A DNA stretch of 64,000 nucleotides from JAJCYL01 sp963664285 (lineage in GTDB: Bacteria; Bacteroidota; Bacteroidia; Cytophagales; Cyclobacteriaceae): assembly GCA_963664285.2 (NCBI GenBank), contig CAXXNX010000040.1, positions 62,001 through 126,000 on the forward strand, read 5' to 3'. The translations under genes were made by a program, and so were the position numbers. Below the pieces are notes generated by a model. It was not told the origin of the DNA, did not search any database, and saw only the letters and a list, made by a program, of their open reading frames with translations. Shown here one piece after another: positions 9,267 through 17,246 of this stretch; position 1 is the first letter of the stretch; each line of letters starts with the position of its first letter.

Positions 9267-10886
9267 CCCGCATTATTCATAGGCCACCAATTTTGGGATT
9301 AATAATGGGTTGCTAACTATTTTTGATTGGAGTGTATGTATTAATTTGAAGATCAACCAGGTTTCTGGATTTCAAAGGACATTAGAGCGTTTTTTTGTTA
9401 GAATTTTTCAATTTTCAGTCAAAGCTCTATTGTGTTCTTATGGAAGAACATTTTTTTGATTAAACCAAACTGTTTAACTGATCGGTCAGTTCACCGTAAG
9501 CAAATCGCCCAGCAGGTATTGATATCTAAAGGCTCTTGAGAATTGTATTGTCAATGATCTTTTCCTTTCTTTCAGGCACGCCCCAACCTTCATCAGGTAA
9601 AGCCGGATATTGTCCACTTGCCATCGTTTAGCAAAGTGGTGTTTTGTTTTGGCAATTAATAATTTAATCTGCCGGAACATTTCATAACAGAGGGTAGCGA
9701 TGATTAAACGCATGAAATTGGCCAGTAGCGATGACAGGAAAGCCGGTCGGAATAAGTCATGTTTTTGAGTTCCTTTATTCGATTTTCACTGGCATCACCT
9801 CGCTTGACATAAAAATCAAAGTAAATCTGTTGAGCGGTCATCGCTTCAAAGTTGCTCACAAAGTAACGGACATTCATTCCTTTTCCGGTAGACTCCACTT
9901 TGGCGTACAGCTTTTCAGAACGATCCCAGCTTTTGGCCTGGTAAGTAAACGGGCCAACAAACTCTTGATGTTTGATGATTTTTGAAGCATATTCCTTTTT
10001 TACTTCAATGATAGTCTGTTTGGTAAAAGTCTTTAAAACTTCATTACTACTAATACCTAAACAAAATTGAAGGTCAAACTGCTTAGCTATCCGATAAAAA
10101 GATGCTCCTGAAAAGCCACTATCCGCTCGAATAAGGATCTTTACTGAGGGCAGTTTTTTTCTGATTTTAATGACAATCCTTTTCAATAAGGCCACAAACC
10201 ATTTGTTGGAGTGACAATTGCCCGGACGTAGTACTGGTAAAATGACCTGACCGGTGTTCCCGTCCTTAAAGAACAACTCATGGTACATAGTCTGTCCATA
10301 ATAGCCATTATACAAACTGAGTTGTTGGGATCCATGAGTAGGGTCATCGGTACCATCTACATCAATGATGATTTGACCAGTCTTCTCTTTCAACTCCTCT
10401 ACATAACGGTCTACAAACCATTGACTCATCTGGTAGATCAGACTCCGATCGGCCTTGTTTTCAAATCGACTTAAAGTAGGCTGGGAACATAATCCGCTAT
10501 CTAGTACTTTACGGATCACCGGATCCTCTCGGAGTTTTTGTTCGTCATTGCAATCCTGATAGCCCTGCATCATTAAAAACACCCGTTGGCGAAGCATTTC
10601 TTCATAAGTGTATTCGATAAAAAAGGGGTTTCGATAGTCAGGAATCAGTGCGGCGAAGCTTTTTAATAGACCAGTCTTTCTCTCTACTTTTTCACTTAAC
10701 AATATCGCTCCGTCTGAGCTAATCGCTGATGCTGAAAAATCAAATTTAAAAGCTTGTTTTCCTCGATAAAATACGGTATCTTTTTCCTTATATTCAGGCA
10801 TAAATTAATTGCTTATTTTGTTGTCTAACTATCTCAATATAAGCAATTTATGCCTGTTTTTTATTGTCTACTATGAATTTTTCGGG
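9267..10886 (-). mobile_element. IS1380-family element, copy 1 (1620 bp), TTAA target duplication
   Basis: The left end reads CCCGCATTATTCATAG after TTAA (9263-9266); the right end reads CTATGAATTTTTCGGG before TTAA (10887-10890). The 16-bp inverted repeat is perfect in copy 2 but has mismatches at the right end here. Inside it is nearly identical to the element at 17247-18867, in opposite orientation and one base shorter. Confidence 0.9.
9486..10801 (-). pseudogene. IS1380-family transposase, inactivated by a one-base deletion
   Basis: The first 360 residues match copy 2 apart from E/K and N/S differences, with the DDE motifs IIIDVDGTDDPTHGSQQLS and ILIRADSGFSGASFY. After LSCHRYW the frame moves to PISCV and stops, and the remaining 75 residues continue from MRLIIATLCYEM in the next frame. 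The cause is GG instead of GGG at about 9721. This copy should therefore be non-autonomous unless copy 2 acts in trans. Confidence 0.9.
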
Positions 10887-11562
10887 TTAAGTGGATTCGC
10901 GGTTGGCCCGGATTGCACCATGAAGATTGGAGGTACGTAGATCTGGCCAAAAAACACGGAAAATTGTATTGGCTGGTGAGCTTCTCCGGCATTCACATGT
11001 TTCCAACTATTTTGGTCTATGCGAGCATGGTTCCGGTGGTGTTTGGGATGGCTTCAAAAGCACCCTTTAATCTTATAGACTACCTAGCCATTATTGTCAC
11101 ATTTAGTGCTGTATTGATAGAGTGGATCTCTGATGAACAGTTGAAGGCCTTTAAACTTAAAGTCACTGAAAAAGGTGCTTTTATAAAATCCGGCTTATGG
11201 GCCTATTCCCGACATCCCAATTATTTTGGTGAAGTCTCGTTTTGGTTTGGGTTATTTTTATTCGCAATTGCCAAATCACCATTTTTCTTCTGGACTGGAA
11301 TTGGCGCCCTGGCAATGATCATTTTGTTCGTCTTCATCAGCATCCCGATGATGGATGAGAGACGCCAAACAACCAGAATAGGATATGAGGAACATATGAA
11401 AAAGGTTTCGGGATTGGTGCCGTGGTTTAGGAGGGGTTAGTTTGGACAAAACAAAGTAGTTCTTTTTCATTTTTTGTCTTGACACAAAAAACGAAACCAA
11501 AAAATCATGGCCTTTGAATAAATTTCTGAAATTCATTCAAGGCCAATAATTCTTGCTCAATG

Positions 11563-11979
11563 CTACAACCAGGGATCGAATTTGTTTTCCATGTAAGGTT
11601 GCTGCTGGATGATTACCACTTTCCGGATTCCTTTTTGATCGACGATTGCCATAAAACCATACTCATAAGCAAAATAATAGCTGTTTTGGCGGTGAACGTA
11701 GGTTGTAGTTGACAGTGAGAAATCAAACCCTAAATCAGATAATATGGACTTTCTGATGGTGGCCTTTCCTGTGGGGCACAATTTTTTTAAAATGGTGCGG
11801 TTTTTTCTTAGTTGCCGGTTAGTGGTATTGATTAACCTTTCGTGGGCGCGTTGTTGCCGATTGTTAAATGTGGCTCTACACTGATCATCACAAAACTTCT
11901 TATCAATTCTTCCTGATAGCGACTTGCCACATTCTATGCAAGTTTGACGGCCAAAGGTGACATCCTGATTCATAGTCAT
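11563..11979 (-). CDS. Small zinc-ribbon protein of unknown function
   Basis: The 138-residue protein has a four-cysteine cluster near the N-terminus (CIECGKSLSGRIDKKFCDDQC), followed by RATFNNRQQRAHERL and a basic helix (RQLRKNRTILKKL). The C-terminal half is a beta-rich region (YYFAYEYGFMAIV). The cysteine spacing resembles DNA- or RNA-binding zinc ribbons. It is divergent from the tyrosine recombinase with an 89-bp gap that holds a perfect 12-bp inverted repeat. No function can be assigned; a regulator of the recombinase is one possibility. Confidence 0.65.
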   Translation of the reverse strand: MTMNQDVTFGRQTCIECGKSLSGRIDKKFCDDQCRATFNNRQQRAHERLINTTNRQLRKNRTILKKLCPTGKATIRKSILSDLGFDFSLSTTTYVHRQNSYYFAYEYGFMAIVDQKGIRKVVIIQQQPYMENKFDPWL

Positions 11980-11992
11980 TGATACTTACTCA

Positions 11993-12034
11993 TATTATTA
12001 TCCGGATATATATGGATTTAAACGGATAATAATA
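11993..12034. promoter_or_regulatory. Perfect 12-bp inverted repeat between divergent genes
   Basis: TATTATTATCCG (11993-12004) and its exact complement CGGATAATAATA (12023-12034) are separated by 18 bases. They lie between the zinc-ribbon gene (start 11979) and the recombinase (start about 12069). An operator shared by the two promoters, or a recombinase binding site, would fit. Confidence 0.55.
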
Positions 12035-12068
12035 CGTAAAGTACGAATTAGTTCAGTTTATTGCAATC

Positions 12069-12940
12069 ATGCAATTACCATCAATGACCTCCGAATACCA
12101 GTATGTATTAACTGAATTTGTGAAGAAATTGCAAATCCGGCGTTACAGTGAGGCACCTGCCGTATTTATTACTTTATGTTCAGGGATTTTTTACGGCACT
12201 ACTATCCAACACCATTACACCAGTTGGGCAAACAGGACATACTGGATTACCAATTGTACCTGGTTAATGACAGGAAAGTCTCGCGATCGTATCAAAATCA
12301 AAGTATCAACGCTATTAAATTCTATTTAGAGGGTATTTTGGGTCAGGAGAGATTGCATTATGAGCTCGAAAGACCAAAAAAACAACGGCGATTACCAATA
12401 GTGTCACAAGAGGAGATCAGCAGGTTATTAAATAGCATTCCCAACCTTAAGCATAAGACGATATTATCAACTATTTATGGAGCAGGCCTGAGAAGATCCG
12501 AAGTGATTCATTTGAAAATATCGGACATCCAAAGTGATCAAATGAGGATCCATATTAAGGAAGCAAAGGGTCAGAAAGACCGAATAACAATCCTGTCTAA
12601 GGAGCTACTGGTATTGTTACGCAAGTATTATTTGAAGCACAAGCCCAGAAAATACCTTTTTGAGGGTCCTGACGGCGGCAGATATTCAACCAGTAGCATT
12701 CGGCAGATCATGAGGCGTGCCCTTCAGAAGGCGAAAATCAACAAACCGGCCACTATTCATACCCTTAGGCATAGTTTTGCAACTCATTTGTTAGAGAATG
12801 GAACCAATCTGAGGTACATACAATCGTTGTTGGGGCATAACAGTGCAAAAACGACAGAAATATATACTCATGTTTGTACAAACAGGCTGACAGATGTAGT
12901 AAGCCCATTGGACACTTTGCACGAGAAGGGGTATATTTGA
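12069..12940 (+). pseudogene. Tyrosine recombinase (XerC/D- or integron-integrase-like), frameshifted near the N-terminus
   Basis: The main frame (from about 12150) contains the SAM-like core-binding domain (LGKQDILDYQLYLVNDRK) and the catalytic domain with Arg in GAGLRRSEVIHLK, HTLRHSFATHLLENG, LLGHNSAKTTEIYTHV: the R, H-x-x-R, H and Y residues are all present. The first 30 residues (MTSEYQYVLTEFVKKLQIRR) are in another frame, joined by one indel near 12150; the downstream frame has a later ATG at 12176. No IntI-specific insertion between patch II and III is visible, so it is closer to Xer-type recombinases. It is divergent from the zinc-ribbon gene. Confidence 0.75.
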
Positions 12941-12947
12941 AAGGTAT

Positions 12948-12982
12948 ATAACAGCAACAGTGCACTTACACAGTTGTTGTAT
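12948..12982. repeat. Imperfect palindrome after the recombinase (attC-like candidate)
   Basis: ATAACAGCAAC (12948-12958) faces GTTGTTGTAT (12973-12982) across 14 bases. It starts seven bases after the recombinase stop and ends 15 bases before the amidohydrolase start codon. A short imperfect palindrome between a recombinase and a cargo gene is reminiscent of integron recombination sites, but the 5' RYYYAAC / 3' GTTRRRY consensus is not matched exactly and no second copy was found in the window. Confidence 0.35.
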
Positions 12983-12997
12983 GGAATAGGCTAGATT

Positions 12998-14481
12998 ATG
13001 AATAGAACAATCATCTTAATATTGACTGTAGTTTTTATTTCTGCTTGTAACTCAAAATATGATTCGTCAAAGTATGATATCATAATACAAAATGTGAAAC
13101 TCTTTGATGGAGATAATGTATTTGATAATGCAACTGTCATTATCAATAACAATATTGTAGAAAAAATTATTGCCAATAAAGAAACATCTTACTCAGGTGA
13201 AAATGTAGTGGATGGTAAGGGTTTTACATTAATTCCAGGATTGATTAATGCACACGTTCATGCCCGTGAAAGGCAACATTCCGAAGAAGCGGTTAAAGCA
13301 GGTGTACTTACTTTACTCGACCTATTCAACAAAAGTCCTACTGTTGCAGATTCTCTCAGAAAACTTGGGAATTAGAGGTATTATCTGAACAGCGACCCCA
13401 GATCATTAACGAATTCGCTTTTTATTATGCCGATCAAATGGCCGAAGCTTTTCGGCAGGACCTACAGTGACAGTTCCTGGAGGTCATGGACTCAGGTGAA
13501 AATGTAGTGGATGGTAAGGGTTTTACATTAATTCCAGGATTGATTAATGCACACGTTCATGCCCGTGAAAGGCAACATTCCGAAGAAGCGGTTAAAGCAG
13601 GTGTACTTACTTTACTCGACCTATTCAACAAAAGTCCTACTGTTGCAGATTCTCTCAGAAAACTTGGGAATTCCTCTAGCGAATTCGCCTATTACTTTTC
13701 GGCAGGACCTACAGTGACAGTTCCTGGAGGTCATGGATCACAATTTGGGTCTGTCCCTTTGGTTTCAAATGCTGATGAAGTACCTCAGTTTATCGAGGAC
13801 AGAATTGCTGAAGGATTTGATTATATAAAATTAATAATTGAAAGAGTTGAAAGAGGTAATGCATCATATCCAAGACCAACCCTAAATGATGAAATGATAA
13901 GACTAGCAGTCGATAAAGTCCGGGAGAAAGACATCATCTCAGTAGCACATATTTCTTGGCGCGCAGATGCCATTAAGGTTGCTGAATTGGGAGTTAATGG
14001 ACTTGCGCACATTTGGAGTAGAGATTCAACTGGAATAACAGATGTGGAGCTAAAGATTTTGAAGGACAAAAAAATCTTTATTATTCCTACGTTGTTGGTT
14101 CGACAAAAAGCATCTGAAAATAGAAGCGGTATCAATATGGAATTAATAACGAATGACCTCTTAAAAGTCCATCGGGCAGGGATTCCAGTCCTAGCAGGAA
14201 CTGATCCTCATAATTTTGGTATTAACTACGGAACTGATTTGTTTAGAGAATTGGAACTTCTTGTGGAATTAGGGTTTAATGATTTAGAAGCATTAAAATC
14301 AGCAACATCTACCGTTTCTAAAGCTTTTAGGCTAGGTAATAAAGGATATATAAAACAGGGGTTTCCAGCAGACTTCTCCTTAGTTCTTGGTGATCCAACC
14401 AGTAATATTAGTGCCATTCATAATATGGTTAGCATCTGGAAACAAGGAAAAAAAGTAACTCCATACAACAAATATGTATGA
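12998..14481 (+). pseudogene. Lipoprotein amidohydrolase broken by an internal tandem duplication
   Basis: The first part (12998-13375) has a lipoprotein signal (LILTVVFISAC, lipobox cysteine) and the amidohydrolase start VDGKGFTLIPGLINAHVHAR, with the HVH metal-binding motif. It ends in a stop after KLGN. The second part (from 13486) repeats SGENVVDGKGFT through KLGN, then continues SSSEFAYYFSAGPTVTVPGG, HISWRADAIKVAELGVNGLA, LAGTDPHNFGINYG to a stop at 14481. Without the duplication the gene would encode an intact protein of about 410 residues, an imidazolonepropionase/prolidase-like periplasmic amidohydrolase. Its substrate is unknown. As it stands neither half has both a signal and a full barrel. 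Confidence 0.75.
13191..13737 (+). repeat. Tandem duplication inside the amidohydrolase gene
   Basis: Unit 1 is about 13191-13489, unit 2 about 13490-13737. The first 180 bases of both (from CTCAGGTGAAAATG to AAACTTGGGAATT) are identical, as are the last 42 (CTTTTCGGCAGGACC to GGTCATGGA). In unit 1 the middle is replaced by about 74 unrelated bases (13374-13447). Confidence 0.85.
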
Positions 14482-14693
14482 ATGCATGTGCGACTTGAGC
14501 ACTTTACGATCCTCACTTCAAATTGCCCGTTCATCTGCCGCCGAGTCCGCCCATGAGAAATTTACCTTCGGGAATTCCGGAGGATTTGACTTGTGATACG
14601 CAGTGCTGTTTGAGACATTGTGAGCATCGGCAGATTTCACTACATTGTGTGAAGTTTACTGAGTGTGGCGCACACGCATCATACACGGACGTC
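14482..14693. other. Intergenic stretch between amidohydrolase and IS1182 element
   Basis: No supported gene, RNA or palindromic recombination site is seen. The frames that cross it continue into the IS end and look fortuitous. It has a higher GC content than the amidohydrolase gene. Confidence 0.5.
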
Positions 14694-16348
14694 AGACTGT
14701 CTAAAACCTCATATTTCATTATTAATTTATACAGTTATATGTTATATTTACTACATGAAATTCATACAAGGAATAGATCGATCACAGACCTCTCGCTTTC
14801 CTGTTTCCCTTGAAGATACAATTGATCAGAATAATGAGGTAAGACTCATTGACTTGTTTGTAGAAAGCCTTGATTTGAATATCATAGGTTTTTCTATTGA
14901 ATTTGTTGATAATGGTCGGCCGGCCTATCATCCAAAGGATCTACTGAAGTTATTCATTTATGGATACCTGAATCGGCTGAGATCGTCAAGGTCATTAGAG
15001 AAGGAAACAAAGAGAAATATTGAATTGATGTGGTTATTAAAAGGACTCAGTCCTGATCACAATACCATCAATAATTTTCGAAAAGATAATCCAAAGTCTA
15101 TCAAAAGAGTATTCCGTAAAACGGTAGATATTGCAAGAAACTTTGATTTGATTGGTGGACTGCTCCTGGCAGGAGATGGGACCAGGCTAAGGGCGCAGAA
15201 TTCTAAGAAGCACAACTATAATCAAAACAAGATCGATCGTCATATAGGATATATCGATTCCAAATTGGAAGAGTATACAACGATGTTAGCGGATGCTGAA
15301 GGTAATGAAGAGAAAGAAGAGATTGAGAAAAAGATAGCTGAAAAACAACAAAGGAGGGTATCTTATCAAAAGCTGGAAAAGGAGCTAAAAGAAACAGGAG
15401 AGAAGCAGATATCAACTTCAGATCCACAAAGCAGGCAAATCATGGTTCGTGGTGTGATCTCCGAAGTTTGCTATAATATACAATCCACTGTTGATGCTAA
15501 AAACAAAATTCCCATAGATTATCAGGTAACCAATGAAAATGATAACGGAGCAATGGGCAACATGGTCAGAAGGGCCAAGAGTATCTTAGGTAAAAATGAT
15601 TTTTCAGTGTTGTTTGACAAAGGATACCACAAAGGCAAAGAGTTGGATATAGTGCAAAGGCTGGGGATAAAAACCTATGTGGCTATTCGAGATATACCAA
15701 AGACATCACAAGCCCCTAACCCAGATTACAATGCAGAAACCTTTGAATATGATTATTCATCGGACACTTATACTTGTCCATCAGGTCATACTATGCATAG
15801 TAGTAAGCGTTGGTACAAGACCTCAAACTATAGGTTTAAACACTATAAAACATCCGCCTGTAAAACATGTCCTGTGAGGGACCAGTGCACCGAGTCAAAA
15901 AATGGCAGAGTTATTCATCGTAGTGAATATCAACCCGCAGTTGAGATAAACAAAGCCAACATCAAAGCCAATCCTGACCTATACAAGCAGCGACAATCCA
16001 CCGTTGAACATCCGTTCGGTACGATGAAACGACAATGGGGATTTGATTATATAATTACTAAGAAAACCATGGCCAGGGCCTCTGCAGATGTAGGATTTAT
16101 CTTTATTGCTTACAATATCAGAAGGATCATAAACATAGTAGGTGTAGAAAAACTAATGATCTTCCTGAGAATCTTTTGGCTATATATATTGGATCCAACA
16201 GCCTTAATCAAGCCATTAAACAATGTTGGAAGTCACTTAAGGAATCATTCAAACAAAGTTAAAAAACACTTGAAATTCCAACTTTCATCTTCTACAAATA
16301 GTTATTCACCACCATTCCTTATTTTTAACGGGAGTTTTTAGACAGACT
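14694..16348 (+). mobile_element. IS1182-family insertion sequence
   Basis: The ends can be aligned: left AGACTGTCTAAAACCTC and right, reverse-complemented, AGTCTGTCTAAAAACTC. The element is about 1.65 kb with one intact transposase gene. No clear target duplication is visible next to these ends, so exact limits may be off by a few bases. Confidence 0.75.
14755..16341 (+). CDS. IS1182-family transposase
   Basis: The 528-residue protein starts at MKFIQGIDRSQTSRFPVSLE; the open frame extends further upstream but crosses the terminal repeat. Domains: N-terminal DUF772-type region (DLLKLFIYGYLNRLRSSRSL), DDE motif start GLLLAGDGTRLRAQNSKK, a coiled stretch (EEKEEIEKKIAEKQQRR), then DFSVLFDKGYHKGKEL, a cysteine cluster (SACKTCPVRDQCTE) and STVEHPFGTMKRQWGFDY with the final glutamate. 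The frame is intact and the length normal. Confidence 0.9.
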   Translation: MKFIQGIDRSQTSRFPVSLEDTIDQNNEVRLIDLFVESLDLNIIGFSIEFVDNGRPAYHPKDLLKLFIYGYLNRLRSSRSLEKETKRNIELMWLLKGLSPDHNTINNFRKDNPKSIKRVFRKTVDIARNFDLIGGLLLAGDGTRLRAQNSKKHNYNQNKIDRHIGYIDSKLEEYTTMLADAEGNEEKEEIEKKIAEKQQRRVSYQKLEKELKETGEKQISTSDPQSRQIMVRGVISEVCYNIQSTVDAKNKIPIDYQVTNENDNGAMGNMVRRAKSILGKNDFSVLFDKGYHKGKELDIVQRLGIKTYVAIRDIPKTSQAPNPDYNAETFEYDYSSDTYTCPSGHTMHSSKRWYKTSNYRFKHYKTSACKTCPVRDQCTESKNGRVIHRSEYQPAVEINKANIKANPDLYKQRQSTVEHPFGTMKRQWGFDYIITKKTMARASADVGFIFIAYNIRRIINIVGVEKLMIFLRIFWLYILDPTALIKPLNNVGSHLRNHSNKVKKHLKFQLSSSTNSYSPPFLIFNGSF

Positions 16349-16376
16349 CTCGTTAGCTTGAATGCCCTCACGGATC

Positions 16377-16406
16377 AACTTTACCACTTATTCCGTAACT
16401 TTACCA
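16377..16406 (+). promoter_or_regulatory. Direct repeat upstream of the toxin-antitoxin operon
   Basis: AACTTTACCA occurs at 16377-16386 and 16397-16406, 20 bases apart (two helical turns) and ending one base before the antitoxin ATG. The position and spacing suggest an operator for autoregulation by the antitoxin-toxin complex, or a promoter element (TAACTTTA resembles a Bacteroidota -7 box). Confidence 0.4.
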
Positions 16407-16407
16407 A

Positions 16408-16596
16408 ATGAATCGAGAGGAGGTAAAAACCGCAATAAACGAGCTTCTGGATAATACTCCTGAAAATGTTATGGAAGAGGTGTTGGAATATCTCAAATCA
16501 TTTGAAGGAAAGTCCAGTAATGCCATATCTCTGTCCAAGAATCTTAAAACAATCTTGTCCGAAGACAAAGAGCTCCTGGAACGCTTGGCTAAGTGA
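16408..16596 (+). CDS. Antitoxin of a Doc-type toxin-antitoxin system
   Basis: The 62-residue acidic-helical protein (MNREEVKTAINELLDNTPEN, EVLEYLKSFEGKSS, LKTILSEDKELLERLAK) resembles the small DUF2281-like or Phd-substitute antitoxins paired with Doc/Fic toxins. It overlaps the toxin start by four bases (GTGA), so translation is coupled. The role is inferred mainly from the pairing. Confidence 0.7.
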   Translation: MNREEVKTAINELLDNTPENVMEEVLEYLKSFEGKSSNAISLSKNLKTILSEDKELLERLAK

Positions 16597-16964
16597 TAAC
16601 GATCCAAGAGGCTCTTGAAATTCATGCCATTTTAATCGAGCGCTTTGGTGGCACTTCTGGAGTGAGGGATCAAGGATTATTAGAAGCTGCTCTACTCCGA
16701 CCTTTCCAAACTTTTGATGGTAACGATCTATATCCGACTGTAGTGGACAAGGCAGCAGCAATTCTTGAAAGCGTCGTCAAGAACCATCCATTTATTGACG
16801 GAAATAAGTGGACTGGTTATGTTCTGGCTCGATTGACATTAATGGCAGAACAAATGGATATAAGCGTTGGACAAGAAGAAAAGTATCAATTCATAATCCA
16901 GGTAGCGAATGGAACTCTCGACTTTGAACAAATAAAGGGGTGGCTAAGAAAACACTCAAGCTAA
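16593..16964 (+). CDS. Death-on-curing (Doc/Fic) family toxin with an altered Fic motif
   Basis: The 123-residue protein begins at a GTG that overlaps the antitoxin stop. Doc features are present: SGVRDQGLLEAALLRP near residues 21-36, YPTVVDKAAAILESVVKNHP and the Fic core HPFIDGNKWTGYVLARLTL near residues 65-83. Doc proteins phosphorylate EF-Tu and usually have HxFx(D/N)(A/G)NKRT; here the Arg after Lys is Trp. Loss of that arginine, which contacts the nucleotide phosphates in Fic proteins, may weaken or abolish activity. The stop codon abuts the 3' end of a group II intron. Confidence 0.8.
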   Translation: MITIQEALEIHAILIERFGGTSGVRDQGLLEAALLRPFQTFDGNDLYPTVVDKAAAILESVVKNHPFIDGNKWTGYVLARLTLMAEQMDISVGQEEKYQFIIQVANGTLDFEQIKGWLRKHSS

Positions 16965-17246
16965 TCGAGTAGCCCGACGTGACGGGCTATAAACCCATCA
17001 CGTTGAGGCTCTCACACCACCGTACGGTTCGCGTATACGGCGGTTCGTTAATCATCACAATACCGCTCTTTGCACCAGTGAGGCTATTCCTTAATTTCGT
17101 AAAGGGCTAAGCAAAGCTCTCCCAATTCAATTTCAGGAAGATTAACGTTCAGTCCTTCATCAACCCGTGAGTATTCCGACATTATCATTCCGGTGTCGGC
17201 TCATGTCCTGTTGACTACTATGACCTCTGCTGACTTCTCTGCTTAA

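Larger units (their letters stand above)
8932..11440 (+). pseudogene. DUF1295 (steroid 5-alpha-reductase-like) membrane protein interrupted by an IS1380 element
   Basis: The N-terminal half (from an ATG at 8932; a TTG at 8896 is less likely) has several transmembrane helices (ISLLIVLIAYTIAILVGIF, VTATVVIFIFSYLL). It breaks after FWGLKLTI at 9266. The C-terminal half resumes after 10886 with KWIRGWPGLHHEDWRYV, the DUF1295 signature, and continues through SRHPNYFGEVSFWFGLFLF to a stop at 11440. Removing the element and one TTAA copy restores the frame exactly (LKLTIKWIRGW). The insertion therefore inactivated an otherwise complete gene of about 295 residues. The natural substrate of DUF1295 proteins is not established. 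Confidence 0.85.

Noticed and set aside
12069..12940. True integron integrase (IntI)
   Set aside because: The catalytic domain passes from GGRYSTSSIRQIMRRAL to HTLRHSF without the extra IntI segment, and only one palindromic site was found, so an integron was not called.
14523..14813. Frame across the IS1182 left end
   Set aside because: It crosses the inverted repeat into the transposase in a different frame and has no motif; the spacer looks non-coding.
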